Assembly: GCF_030418295.1 (NCBI RefSeq)
Contig: NZ_JAUHQA010000001.1
Location: 682,001-746,000, forward strand
Direction: 5' to 3'
DNA: 64,000 nt
From: Demequina muriae
GTDB lineage: Bacteria > Actinomycetota > Actinomycetes > Actinomycetales > Demequinaceae
Shown: piece after piece, positions 1 to 8,123 of the stretch
Layout: each line of letters opens with the position of its first letter
Position numbering within the stretch: position 1 is the stretch's first letter
Notes under the pieces: model-generated
Told to the model about the DNA's origin: nothing
Seen by the model: the letters and a program-made list of their open reading frames with translations, nothing else
The model's database searches: none
Translations under genes and position numbers: made by a program

Positions 1-835
1 CGCCGATGATGATGCGGCTCGGCCGCATGCGCAGCGCTTCTTTGACGAGCCTGCGCAGCGGGATCTCGCCTGTGCCCTCGAGCGAGGGCTGACGGCACTG
101 GAGCGCCACCCAGTCCCGGGTCGGCACGGCGACCTCGAACACCTCTTCGCACGAGATGACGCGCTCACGGGCAGGAATCGCTCCCGCGAGCGCGCCCAGC
201 ATGGTGGTCTTGCCCGCCTGAGTCGCGCCCGAGATCAGCACGTTCAGGCCCGTGTCGACTGCCGCGGCGAGGAAGTCCGCCGCCTGCTGAGGCAGCACGC
301 CGAGCGCGACCATGTCGTTCACGTGACGCGCTCGCACCACGAACTTGCGGATGTTGACGCTCCAGTGCTCGCGCGTCACGTCCGGGATCACGACGTGAAG
401 ACGCTCGCCACCGGGGAGCGTCGCGTCCACGAACGGGCTCGAGAGGTCCAGGCGGCGGCCGGACTGCTTGAGCATGCGCTCGACGAGATCGCGCACCGTG
501 TCCTCGCTCAGCAGCGTCGGTGTGAGCTCCGGGGCGCCGCGCCGCGAGATGTACACCTGCGTGGGCGCGTTGATCCAGATCTCCTCGACCTCGGGGTCGT
601 CGAGGTAGCGCTGCAGGGGGCCGAGGCCGGAGACGTTGTCCATCAGCGCCTGCGCCGCCGCCCCGGGGTCCGTGATCGCGGGCACCGCCCCGGCGAGCGC
701 GCGGTGCTCCCACGCGGACAGAGCGTCGTCGACTAGGCCGCGGACCGCATCGGCCTCGCGCACGGGATCGAGCCCGGCGCTGCGAATGCTCTCGCGCACC
801 TGGGCCTCGATGCGCTCCAGGGTCCCCCCGCTCAT
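1..835 (-). CDS. CpaF/TadA-type pilus/secretion ATPase (3' end outside window)
   Basis: Hexameric ATPase of the GspE/VirB11 superfamily that powers Flp/Tad (tight adherence) pilus assembly at the inner face of the membrane. The first 278 codons are in the window; the rest runs off the left edge. Seen: a helical N-terminus, the CpaF-like segment WINAPTQVYISRRG at residues 87-100, Walker A GATQAGKTT with Lys209, and the start of the Walker B region (RMRPSRIIIG) at the edge. The ATG at 835 has only a weak AAGG upstream and a TACTCT hexamer 8 nt before it. Other tad genes would be expected further left. Family is certain; whether it drives pili or another type II/IV system cannot be told from this fragment. 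Confidence 0.9.
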   Translation of the reverse strand, partial: MSGGTLERIEAQVRESIRSAGLDPVREADAVRGLVDDALSAWEHRALAGAVPAITDPGAAAQALMDNVSGLGPLQRYLDDPEVEEIWINAPTQVYISRRGAPELTPTLLSEDTVRDLVERMLKQSGRRLDLSSPFVDATLPGGERLHVVIPDVTREHWSVNIRKFVVRARHVNDMVALGVLPQQAADFLAAAVDTGLNVLISGATQAGKTTMLGALAGAIPARERVISCEEVFEVAVPTRDWVALQCRQPSLEGTGEIPLRRLVKEALRMRPSRIIIG

Positions 836-958
836 GCGCCTTGAGAGTAGAGGGAAACCCGCGACCGCGGTACCCCCTGTGGAAAGACAACGGCCTCGCA
901 CACGGCCGATGCGGGGGCTCGGAGCGTCAGGTCGGCGTGCGCGGCCCGTCGCCGCAAA

Positions 959-991
959 GGCCAGACCCGCCCCTGTGGGACGGGCCTGGCC
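959..991. terminator. Imperfect hairpin 3' of the methyltransferase gene
   Basis: GGCCAG and CTGGCC arms enclose CCCG/CGGG and CCC/GGG pairs, interrupted by A-C mismatches. It lies about 45 nt beyond the stop of the minus-strand methyltransferase and has no T-run, as is common for actinobacterial terminators. The rest of the 836-1037 gap shows no gene. Confidence 0.5.
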
Positions 992-1037
992 TCCGTCTGG
1001 CCGGACGTGCACGCGGGTCAGCACGTCTACCCCTGGG

Positions 1038-2102
1038 TCAGGCCCGTGCCTCGAGGATGAGGTTGAACGGCGTCTCCGCGGCCACCCTCACCCGGCTGAA
1101 GCCGGCGGCGCGGAGCACCTCGGTGAGCGCGGCAGGCCCGGCCTGCGCGCCGAGGACGTGCTGCCCGCCCTGGGCGAGAGCACCGGGAGTGCACAGCAAG
1201 GTCGAGCCCGCGTAGTACGCGCGGCCGATAGGGCCGACGTTGTCCTCGAGCCGGTCACCTGCCCGAGGTTCGACCACCATGAGGACCCCGTCCTCGGCCA
1301 GCGCGCGGCGTGCCGCGGCCGCGGCCCCGATCGGGTCGCCCATGTCGTGCAGGGCATCGAAGAAGCAGGCCAGGTCGAATCCGCGTGCTGGAAGGTCGAC
1401 GGCATCGAGCTCCTCGTACCGCACCCGGTCGGTCACCCCTGCCTGATGGGCGCGGTCACGGGCCGCCTCGATCGAGGCGCCGTGGCTGTCATAGCCGACG
1501 AAGGTCGAGCGCGGGAACTCCGCGGCCATCAGTGTGGTGGCCAGACCATATCCGCACCCGATGTCGGCCACCGTTGCGCCTGCCTCGAGACGCTCAGTGA
1601 CCCCGTCGAGCGCGGGGAGCCACGCCTGCACGAGACTCGAGCGGTAGGTGGCGCCGTAGAAGCGCTCGACTCCTCGGTAAAGGCGAGGGTCATGCGCACC
1701 CCATGCGAGCGCCCCGTCGCCGCGGAATGCTCCCTCGAGCAGCTCGGTATCGGCCCAGACCGCGGCGATGATCTCGAAGAAGCCTCCGAGGAAATACGGC
1801 GATTCCTCGTCCGCGAGGGCTGCGGCATGCTCGGGAGGGAGGGTGAACCGGCCGTCCTCATGCTCGATGTAGCCGCCCGCCGCCTGGTTCCGCAGCCACT
1901 CGAGCACAAGCCGCTCGTGCGTCCCGGTGAGTGCGGCGAGCTCGCCTGCGGTCATCTGCCGCCCGGACGCCATCGCCCGGTAGAGACCGAGGCGGTCTCC
2001 TAGGTAGGTCGCGGCCGAGCTCTCCGCGGCGGCCAGGTCGGTCACCGCACGGCCCATGAAGGCCTCGAGCTTCGTCGCGTCGATCGTCTCGACTGTCATC
2101 AT
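1038..2102 (-). CDS. SAM-dependent class I methyltransferase with N-terminal winged helix
   Basis: 354 aa. The N-terminal 100 residues look like the winged-helix dimerisation domain of Rv2258c-like and O-methyltransferases (helices around TAGELAALTGTHERLVLEWL). A Rossmann methyltransferase domain follows, with motif I VADIGCGYGLATTLMAAEF near residues 180-200 and a post-II acidic stretch (YEELDAVDLP). The product probably methylates a small molecule; the substrate is unknown. The start ATG follows GAGAGG at 6 nt; a second ATG is adjacent. It is divergent from a padR gene, and the shared 65-bp spacer holds two palindromes, so PadR very likely represses this gene in a ligand-responsive pair (inference). 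Confidence 0.85.
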   Translation of the reverse strand: MMTVETIDATKLEAFMGRAVTDLAAAESSAATYLGDRLGLYRAMASGRQMTAGELAALTGTHERLVLEWLRNQAAGGYIEHEDGRFTLPPEHAAALADEESPYFLGGFFEIIAAVWADTELLEGAFRGDGALAWGAHDPRLYRGVERFYGATYRSSLVQAWLPALDGVTERLEAGATVADIGCGYGLATTLMAAEFPRSTFVGYDSHGASIEAARDRAHQAGVTDRVRYEELDAVDLPARGFDLACFFDALHDMGDPIGAAAAARRALAEDGVLMVVEPRAGDRLEDNVGPIGRAYYAGSTLLCTPGALAQGGQHVLGAQAGPAALTEVLRAAGFSRVRVAAETPFNLILEARA

Positions 2103-2115
2103 TCCTGCCTCTCTT

Positions 2116-2156
2116 TACTCCATGTTGGAGTATTTAGATTACTCCAACATGGAGTA
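2116..2156. promoter_or_regulatory. Double palindromic operator between methyltransferase and padR
   Basis: Two 17-bp sites, TACTCCATGTTGGAGTA (2116-2132) and TACTCCAACATGGAGTA (2140-2156), are exact reverse complements of each other. Each contains the inverted arms TACTCCA/TGGAGTA. Their centres are 24 bp apart. The outer padR-proximal site overlaps the TAGTGT hexamer (2155-2160) that probably starts padR transcription. PadR proteins typically bind ATGT-N8-ACAT-like palindromes, so this is the expected autoregulatory operator. Confidence 0.8.
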
Positions 2157-2167
2157 GTGTCAACCCC

Positions 2168-2821
2168 ATGCCCTCGCCTGCCTCGACCACCCAGCGGGCC
2201 CTGCTCGGCCTGCTCTCGATCCGCGCATGGACCGCCTACGACCTGACTCGTCAGATGCGTCGGGCCTTGCGATGGGCCTGGCCGCGTTCCGAGGCGAACC
2301 TCTACAGGGAGGTCAAACGCCTCGTCCCGAATGGGTTCGCGACGGCCACCGAGGAGGGGACTGGCCGCCGATCCCGCACCAAGTACGCGGTGACCGACCG
2401 CGGTCGTGAGGAGGTGTCGGCCTGGCTCGAGAGCCAGCCGCCCGCTCCGCCGCAGGTCGAGTTCGAGGCTCTGCTGCGCCTGTTCCTGGCCGACCAGGGC
2501 ACGGTCGACCAGCTGCGTCGCACCATCGCCGAGACCCGCCAGCAGATCCTCGAGCGGCTCGAGGAGGGGGTGGTGATCGCGGAGGACTACCTGCACGCTC
2601 CGCCCTTCCCCGAGCGAGCGCACCTCAACGTGCTCTTCATGCACTTCTCCGCAGGCTTCGCGCGCCTCGTGCTCTCCTGGTGCGACGACGTCGAGGCCGA
2701 GATCGACACGTGGCCCGGGACGGCGACCGCGGTCGGACTGACGCCTGGGACGCGACGGATGCTCGAGGAGACCCTGGCCTACTACCGGACGACGCTCGAC
2801 CAGTACAACGGCGAACACTGA
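2168..2821 (+). CDS. PadR family transcriptional regulator
   Basis: 217 aa. Residues 1-85 form the PadR winged helix (ALLGLLSIRAWTAYDL, then the recognition region and a basic wing KYAVTDRGREEV). The C-terminal part is helical with a coiled coil (about residues 110-135) as in Vir-like PadR dimers. ATG at 2168 lacks a ribosome binding site and sits 7 nt after TAGTGT, so the mRNA is probably leaderless. It lies divergent from the methyltransferase across a double palindrome, indicating autorepression and control of that gene. The inducer is unknown. Confidence 0.9.
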   Translation: MPSPASTTQRALLGLLSIRAWTAYDLTRQMRRALRWAWPRSEANLYREVKRLVPNGFATATEEGTGRRSRTKYAVTDRGREEVSAWLESQPPAPPQVEFEALLRLFLADQGTVDQLRRTIAETRQQILERLEEGVVIAEDYLHAPPFPERAHLNVLFMHFSAGFARLVLSWCDDVEAEIDTWPGTATAVGLTPGTRRMLEETLAYYRTTLDQYNGEH

Positions 2822-2927
2822 GCCGAACCCACGGCGTGCGGAATGCCCGAGTGGCCGGCCTACGACTCGCGCGAGACCACCGCCGAGGTCCCACCGCCTC
2901 GCCCCGTCAGCCCCCTAGGATTCTGGC

Positions 2928-3473
2928 GTGACCTCCGAGGCACGGGACCGCCGCATCGCCATTCTTGCGATGCTCGCCATCGGCGCCGCCGGAACTGCGC
3001 TCCCGTTGCTCCTCGGCCCGGGGAACGCTGCCGCATGGGCGGGCGCGGCGACGCCTCTGGTCGCCTTCGGCGGACTGTGGGCGACGACCGCCGCGCTCCT
3101 GGGCCGCACCGGCTCGGCACGCTGGATCGCCGCCTTCCCGCGCGGATGGCAGGTGAGCGTGGCCGCTCTCGCGGTGATCGGGCTGACCGGGTTCGCCGTG
3201 CCGATCTGGTCCCTGTGGCTCGCACCACTCACGTGGGTGGCTGCGGGCGCGATCGTGCTCGGCGTCGCCGCTCAGGACGCACTCATCACGGCCGTCGCCG
3301 CCGCGTGCGGCGGGGTGCTGCTCATCGTGGCACCGTCATGGCCCCTGCAGCTCATGGAACCCTCGGAAGGCCTCGCCTACGCGTGCCTCGTGGCCGCCGC
3401 CCTGCTCGGGGGCCGCGCGGTCGTGCTCGCGTGGGGTGCTCGTGAGCTGCGCACACGCCCCACGAGTGCATGA
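2928..3473 (+). CDS. Small integral membrane protein, function unknown
   Basis: 181 aa with about six hydrophobic segments (for example AILAMLAIGAAGTALPLLLG and LLIVAPSWPLQL), short loops and an Arg-rich C-terminus. I do not recognise a family. GTG at 2928 is preceded by CTAGGAT: this can be read as AGGA at 7 nt spacing or as a TAGGAT -10 box 6 nt before a leaderless start. The gene stands alone between padR and the SRAP gene. Confidence 0.65.
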   Translation: MTSEARDRRIAILAMLAIGAAGTALPLLLGPGNAAAWAGAATPLVAFGGLWATTAALLGRTGSARWIAAFPRGWQVSVAALAVIGLTGFAVPIWSLWLAPLTWVAAGAIVLGVAAQDALITAVAAACGGVLLIVAPSWPLQLMEPSEGLAYACLVAAALLGGRAVVLAWGARELRTRPTSA

Positions 3474-3510
3474 GCGTACGAAATTGCGCGCAACGTGCAC
3501 TGATGCACTC
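3464..3510. repeat. Nested palindromes between membrane protein and SRAP gene
   Basis: GAGTGCAT (3464-3471) and ATGCACTC (3503-3510) form inverted arms. Between them sit the 10-bp palindrome TTGCGCGCAA (3484-3493) and GTGCAC. The left arm overlaps the stop codon of the upstream gene. It could be a terminator or an operator for the SRAP gene. Confidence 0.35.
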
Positions 3511-3581
3511 ATAGGGCGGAAGGGCGGCCGATGCGCGGGCTGGCTGGGCGCACGTCGCTCCCCGGATGCACAATGGCTTCT

Positions 3582-4289
3582 ATGTGCGGCAGGTATGCGA
3601 ACTTCCTCGCGGAGCAGGACCTCATCGACCACTTCGCGATCGCGACGGTCGCGGACGACGTCCGGCTGCTGCCACCCAACTGGAACGTGGCGCCCACGCA
3701 GCTGGTGCCCATCGTCGCTCCCGGCAAGGCACAGGAGTCCGGCGAGGGCGACCCCGGCCGTCGGCTCGAGGCGGCCAAGTGGGGACTGGTGCCGTCGTGG
3801 GCGAAGGACCCCAGCATCGGCGCTCGGATGATCAACGCGCGCTCCGAGACCCTTGCCGAGAAGCCGTCGTTCCGTACGGCCTTCGCCAAGCGCCGGTGCA
3901 TCGTGCCCGCCAACGGCTACTTCGAGTGGCACACCGAGGACGGCGTCAAGACGCCGTACTGGATCCACCCGGCGGACGACGCTCCCCTCGCCTTCGCGGG
4001 GCTGTACGAGTTCTGGAAGGACAAGGCCCTGGGCGACGATGCCCCGTGGCTCGTCTCGACCACCATCGTCACCACCGCCGCACGCGACGAGATGCGCGAC
4101 ATCCACGACCGCCAGCCCGTAATGCTGGTGCCCGAGGGTGTGGACGCGTGGCTCGACGGCGACAGCGACCAGGGCACGCTGTTCGACGTCATCGCCGCGC
4201 CGGCGCCCGAGCTCGCGTGGCACGAGGTCGCGAAGGCCGTGGGCAATCCCCGGAACAACGATCCCTCCACGGTCGAAGCCATCGACTAG
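3582..4289 (+). CDS. SRAP domain protein (HMCES/YedK family, abasic-site DNA-protein crosslinker)
   Basis: 235 aa. The family shields abasic sites in single-stranded DNA through a thiazolidine crosslink formed by Cys2 after Met removal. The sequence begins MCGRY, so the ATG at 3582 is the functional start; the upstream in-frame start codons would bury the cysteine. Other family residues are present: Asn in MINARSET, Glu in NGYFEW, and His in IHDRQPVML. No LexA-type box (GAAC-N4-GTTC) was seen upstream. It is the only obvious genome-maintenance gene in the left half. Confidence 0.92.
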   Translation: MCGRYANFLAEQDLIDHFAIATVADDVRLLPPNWNVAPTQLVPIVAPGKAQESGEGDPGRRLEAAKWGLVPSWAKDPSIGARMINARSETLAEKPSFRTAFAKRRCIVPANGYFEWHTEDGVKTPYWIHPADDAPLAFAGLYEFWKDKALGDDAPWLVSTTIVTTAARDEMRDIHDRQPVMLVPEGVDAWLDGDSDQGTLFDVIAAPAPELAWHEVAKAVGNPRNNDPSTVEAID

Positions 4290-4332
4290 CGAACGCCCGC
4301 ACGAAGCCCAACCCCCGAGAGGAGCGACGACC

Positions 4333-4872
4333 ATGGTCGAGGCAACAGGAACGGTGGCCGAGGGCGAGCACGGCCCCGAGCTGGTCTTCCAGCGGGTGTA
4401 CGACGTGCCCGTCACCACGGTGTGGGCGCACGTCGCCGAGTCGGACAAGCTCGAGACCTGGATCGGCCGCTGGGAGACCGAGGAGTCGACCGGTCGCGTG
4501 CTCTTCTACATGACCGCCGAATCGGACGAGGCGGAGGCCGAGGAGTGCCTCGTGCGCGACTGCTCTCCCCCGCATCGGCTGGTCGTGGACACGCGCACGC
4601 CCACTGGCACCTGGCACCTCAGCCTCGGCATCCAGACCACCCCGCACGGCACCGTGCTCACCTTCGCCCAGCGCCTGGGCGCGGACGACATCGGGAGCGT
4701 CGGCCCCGGCTGGGACTACTACCTCGACCGTCTGTCCGCCGTTCTCGGAGGAGAGAGCGCGAGCGACATCGACTGGGACGACTACTACCCGGCGCTGTCC
4801 GATCACTACGCGGCGCTCGCCCCGGAAGGCGGCGTGGCTCCCAACCCGCCCCAGGACGGCCTGGAGCACTGA
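4333..4872 (+). CDS. SRPBCC/AHSA1-like domain protein
   Basis: 179 aa with the START-like fold pattern of AHSA1 proteins: FQRVYDVPVTTVWAHVAESDKLETWIGRW at the N-terminus (wall strand and first helices) and the C-terminal helix GWDYYLDRLSAVL. Such proteins bind hydrophobic ligands or act as partners of stress or toxin-antitoxin-like ArsR systems; no ArsR gene is adjacent here. The ATG at 4333 has GAGAGGAG at good spacing. It lies 43 bp after the SRAP gene in the same direction and may be cotranscribed. Exact role unknown. Confidence 0.8.
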   Translation: MVEATGTVAEGEHGPELVFQRVYDVPVTTVWAHVAESDKLETWIGRWETEESTGRVLFYMTAESDEAEAEECLVRDCSPPHRLVVDTRTPTGTWHLSLGIQTTPHGTVLTFAQRLGADDIGSVGPGWDYYLDRLSAVLGGESASDIDWDDYYPALSDHYAALAPEGGVAPNPPQDGLEH

Positions 4873-4929
4873 CGGACCCGATCTCCTCCGTTCGACCCCC
4901 GTGCCTGCCCGGTTCTACCCGTTTATCTG

Positions 4930-4980
4930 TTGACAGCCCCGCCCTTCAGCGCTAGCGTGCGGAATTAGTTCCAACGGAAC
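4930..4980 (+). promoter_or_regulatory. Promoter and operator of the polyol PTS operon
   Basis: TTGACA (4930-4935), 17 bp, TAGCGT (4953-4958) make a strong sigma-70-type promoter. Right after the -10 box lies GTTCC-AAC-GGAAC (4968-4980), overlapping GGAATTAGTTCC, where a repressor would block initiation. The operon-encoded DeoR protein is the obvious candidate (inference). The mRNA leader is about 80 nt. Confidence 0.7.
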
Positions 4981-5044
4981 GGGCCCAAACGGGCACAGGA
5001 TGGTAGTCCTCCGCAAAGAAGCGGGGGGGAAGGGTAGGACACTG

Positions 5045-6244
5045 ATGTCCTTCAGCGACGCCCAGGCCAAGGCCAAGGCGAACAAGAACCGCACCGGAGC
5101 CGGATTCGGCACCCAGGTGCAACGACTCGGCCGCTTCATGTCGGCCATGATCATGCCCAACATCGGCGCCTTCGTGGCGTGGGGCCTCATCACGGCCCTG
5201 TTCATCGAGGCGGGCTGGGTCAACAAGATCGCGGAGGGTCTCAACGGGGCCCCCAATGACGGCGTCATGGAGTGGACGGCCACCGTCGCGGTGCTCGTCG
5301 GCCCCATGATCACCTACCTGCTCCCGCTGCTGATCGGCTACATGGGCGGCAAGCTCGTCTACGAGACGCGCGGCGCCGTGATCGGTGCCGTCGCCACCAT
5401 GGGCGTCATCGTCGGCTCTGAGGTGCCGATGTTCCTAGGCGCCATGATCATCGGTCCGTTCGCCGCCTGGTGCCTCAAGCGCCTCGAGTCCACCTGGCAG
5501 GGCAAGATCAAGCCGGGCTTCGAGATGCTGGTCGACAACTTCTCGCTCGGCATCCTGGGCGGTCTGCTCGCGGTGCTCGGCAAGATGATCATCGGCCCCA
5601 TCGTGAGCCAGCTCGTCGAGTGGGCCGGCGAAGGCGTGGACTTCCTCGTGGAGAACTCGCTGCTGCCGTTCGCCTCGATCGTGGTCGAGCCCGCGAAGAT
5701 CCTGTTCCTCAACAACGCCATCAACCACGGCGTGTTCACGCCGCTGGGCACGGCGGAGGCCGAGGAGACCGGCAAGTCGCTGCTGTTCATGATCGAGTCG
5801 AACCCCGGACCCGGTCTGGGCATCCTCCTCGCGTTCATGCTGTTCGGGCCCCGCATGCTCAAGGCCGCGGCACCGAGCGCCGCCATCATCCACTTCTTCG
5901 GTGGCATCCACGAGGTGTACTTCCCGTTCGTGCTGGCCAAGCCCAAGCTCATCGCCGCGGCGATCCTCGGCGGCATGACGGGTGTCCTCATCGGCGTGAT
6001 GTTCAACGGTGGCCTCGTCGCCCCGCCCTCGCCCGGATCCATCTTCGCGTGGATCGCGTTCACGCCTCCTGGCATCGGCAACTTCGTGGTGATGTTCGCC
6101 CAGGTGATTCTGGCGGCGACCGTCTCGTTCTTCGTGGCCGCCATGCTGCTCGGCTTCGGCCGTGAGGCTCGCCGCGAGGACGCACCCGAGGACGACTCCG
6201 CAGCCGACGCATCGGCCGCATCCACCACCCCCGCGACCGTCTGA
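5045..6244 (+). CDS. PTS system mannitol-type EIIC permease
   Basis: 399 aa. Membrane transport domain of a mannitol-family phosphotransferase system. Family signatures: FMSAMIMPNIGAFVAWG at the N-terminus, LLPLLIGYMGGKLVY, LNNAINHGVFTPLG, and HFFGGIHEVYFPFVLAKPKL, which closely matches the substrate-binding loop of MtlA. About eight membrane segments are visible. It ends after the IIC domain with an acidic tail, so the IIB and IIA domains that are fused in E. coli MtlA are separate downstream genes. The ATG at 5045 follows GTAGGAC. The substrate may be mannitol or a related polyol. Confidence 0.9.
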   Translation: MSFSDAQAKAKANKNRTGAGFGTQVQRLGRFMSAMIMPNIGAFVAWGLITALFIEAGWVNKIAEGLNGAPNDGVMEWTATVAVLVGPMITYLLPLLIGYMGGKLVYETRGAVIGAVATMGVIVGSEVPMFLGAMIIGPFAAWCLKRLESTWQGKIKPGFEMLVDNFSLGILGGLLAVLGKMIIGPIVSQLVEWAGEGVDFLVENSLLPFASIVVEPAKILFLNNAINHGVFTPLGTAEAEETGKSLLFMIESNPGPGLGILLAFMLFGPRMLKAAAPSAAIIHFFGGIHEVYFPFVLAKPKLIAAAILGGMTGVLIGVMFNGGLVAPPSPGSIFAWIAFTPPGIGNFVVMFAQVILAATVSFFVAAMLLGFGREARREDAPEDDSAADASAASTTPATV

Positions 6245-6279
6245 CGGCGACCGCACCTCCCCACGAAAGGACAGGTCCG

Positions 6280-6588
6280 ATGCCATCGATCAACGGCTCA
6301 GACGTGAAGAAGGTCGTCATCGCGTGCGACGCGGGAATGGGCAGCTCGGTGATGGTCGCCAGCACACTCCGGTCCAAGCTCTCGCCTCTCGGCGTCGAGG
6401 TGGTCCACACCCCCGTCAACGAGATCCCCGGCGATGCGACGGTCGTGCTGTGCCACCAGGGCCTTGCCGCCCGGGCCCAGTCGACGGCCCCGCAGGCCGT
6501 GGTCGTGCCCTTCGCGATCTTCATGGGGGATCCCGCATTCACCAAGGTCGAGCAGGCTATCAAGAACGGCGAGACCCTTGAGTCCTGA
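6280..6588 (+). CDS. PTS mannitol-type EIIB component
   Basis: 102 aa. Accepts phosphate from EIIA on a cysteine and passes it to the incoming polyol. The phosphocysteine loop VIACDAGMGSSVMVAS gives Cys16. Length equals a single IIB domain. ATG has GAAAGGAC upstream. Its last codons overlap the next gene by 11 nt, indicating translational coupling. Confidence 0.9.
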   Translation: MPSINGSDVKKVVIACDAGMGSSVMVASTLRSKLSPLGVEVVHTPVNEIPGDATVVLCHQGLAARAQSTAPQAVVVPFAIFMGDPAFTKVEQAIKNGETLES

Positions 6589-7027
6589 CCGGGCCCTGCT
6601 CGACGCTGGCGCCGTCCGCCTTGGCCTCACAGCCCAGGACAAGGCGGACGCGCTGCGCCAGTGCGGCGAGGTGCTCGTCGAGATCGGCGCCGCCACCACC
6701 GAGTACGCGGCGGCGCTACACGAACGCGAGAAGTCCGTCTCCACCTACGTGGGCGAAGGCGTGGCGATCCCGCACGGCACCAACGAATCGCGCGAGCACA
6801 TCGCGCGGGCGGCGCTCGCCGTGCTCCAGTTTCCTGACGGAGTCGACTGGGACGGCAACGACGTGACCGTCTGCGTCGCGATCGCATCCAAATCCGAGGA
6901 GCACGTGGACATCCTGTCCTCCCTCGCCCGGGTCCTGATGGACCCCGAGAAGGCCGCCGCGCTGCGCGGCGCCACCACCCCCGAAGGCGTGCTCGACCTG
7001 CTGTCCCCCCGAAACACTGAGGAGTGA
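6578..7027 (+). CDS. PTS mannitol/fructose-type EIIA component
   Basis: 149 aa when started at the TTG at 6578, inside the end of the EIIB gene. The frame before this is noise, and there is no ATG or GTG until well inside the domain. The EIIA phosphohistidine motif is YVGEGVAIPHGTNES. It takes phosphate from HPr, whose gene (with EI) lies in the fructose operon 7 kb away. The stop is 5 bp before the dehydrogenase start. Confidence 0.88.
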   Translation: MSPDRALLDAGAVRLGLTAQDKADALRQCGEVLVEIGAATTEYAAALHEREKSVSTYVGEGVAIPHGTNESREHIARAALAVLQFPDGVDWDGNDVTVCVAIASKSEEHVDILSSLARVLMDPEKAAALRGATTPEGVLDLLSPRNTEE

Positions 7028-7032
7028 GCCCC

Positions 7033-8073
7033 ATGAAAGCCCTGGTCTTCTACGCCCCCGAGGACGTGCGCATCGAGGACGTCCCGGAGCCTGAGCCCGG
7101 CCCCGGCGAGGTCAAGATCCGCGTGCGGAACTGCTCGACGTGCGGCACCGACGTCAAGATCTTCCACAACGGGCACCAGAACCTGTCCCCGCCGCGCATC
7201 ATCGGCCACGAGATCGCCGGTGAGGTGGTCGGGTTCGGCGAGGGCGTCGAGGGGTGGGCCGAGGGCGACCGCGTGCAGGTCATCGCCGCGGTGCCATGCG
7301 GCGACTGCTACGAGTGCTCGCGCGGCTGGATGGAGGTCTGCCAGAACCAGACCTCGATGGGCTACCAGTACGAGGGCGGCTTCGCCGAGTACATGATCGT
7401 GCCCCGCGAGGTCATGAAGGTCGACGGCCTCAACCGGATCCCCGACGGCGTGGGCTTCGATGAGGCCTCCGCCGCCGAGCCCCTCGCCTGCGCCATCAAC
7501 GCGCAGTCGATCCTCGGCATCGAGGAGGGCGACACCGTGGTGGTGTTCGGCGCCGGACCCATCGGCGCCATGCACATCCGCCTCGCCCGCGCCAACGGCG
7601 CGGGACGAGTGTTCCTCATCGACGTCAACGCTGAGCGCCTCAAGATGACGGCCGATGCGGTCCATCCTGAGGAGGTCATCGACGGCTCCGTGGTCGACGT
7701 GGTGGAGCGCGTGCGCGAGCTCACGGACGGCCGTGGCGCGGACTGCATCATCACGGCGACCGCCGCGAACGTGGCGCAGGAGCAGGCCATCGAGATGGCG
7801 GCGCGCAACGGGCGCATCAGCTTCTTCGGCGGCCTGCCCAAGACCAACCCCACCATCACGTGCGACTCGAACCTGGTCCACTACCGGCAGCTGCGGATCT
7901 TCGGCGCCAACGGCTCGGCCCCGCACCACAACAAGGAGGCGCTGCGGCGCATCGCTTCCGGCGAGGTCCCCGTCAAGGACCTCATCACGGAGCGAGTGCC
8001 ACTGGATCGGGTGCTCGATGCCTTCGGTATTGTCAAGCGGGGCGAGGCTATCAAGGTCACCATCGAGCCGTGA
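7033..8073 (+). CDS. Zinc-dependent MDR-family polyol (phosphate) dehydrogenase
   Basis: 346 aa medium-chain dehydrogenase. Catalytic zinc ligands: Cys37 and the GHE pair His59/Glu60. A structural zinc site has four cysteines (89, 92, 95, 103). The NAD motif VVFGAGPIGAMH is near residue 178. Related enzymes include sorbitol, threonine and galactitol-1-phosphate 5-dehydrogenases. Its place between a polyol PTS and a sugar-phosphate kinase implies it oxidises the imported polyol phosphate to a ketose phosphate, the job done by the unrelated MtlD in classical mannitol operons. ATG at 7033 follows GAGGAG. Exact substrate is inferred only. Confidence 0.85.
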   Translation: MKALVFYAPEDVRIEDVPEPEPGPGEVKIRVRNCSTCGTDVKIFHNGHQNLSPPRIIGHEIAGEVVGFGEGVEGWAEGDRVQVIAAVPCGDCYECSRGWMEVCQNQTSMGYQYEGGFAEYMIVPREVMKVDGLNRIPDGVGFDEASAAEPLACAINAQSILGIEEGDTVVVFGAGPIGAMHIRLARANGAGRVFLIDVNAERLKMTADAVHPEEVIDGSVVDVVERVRELTDGRGADCIITATAANVAQEQAIEMAARNGRISFFGGLPKTNPTITCDSNLVHYRQLRIFGANGSAPHHNKEALRRIASGEVPVKDLITERVPLDRVLDAFGIVKRGEAIKVTIEP

Positions 8074-8123
8074 GCTCTCGCCGCACCCCCACCGCACCGG
8101 ACCGTCTCGAGGAGAGCCCCGTC

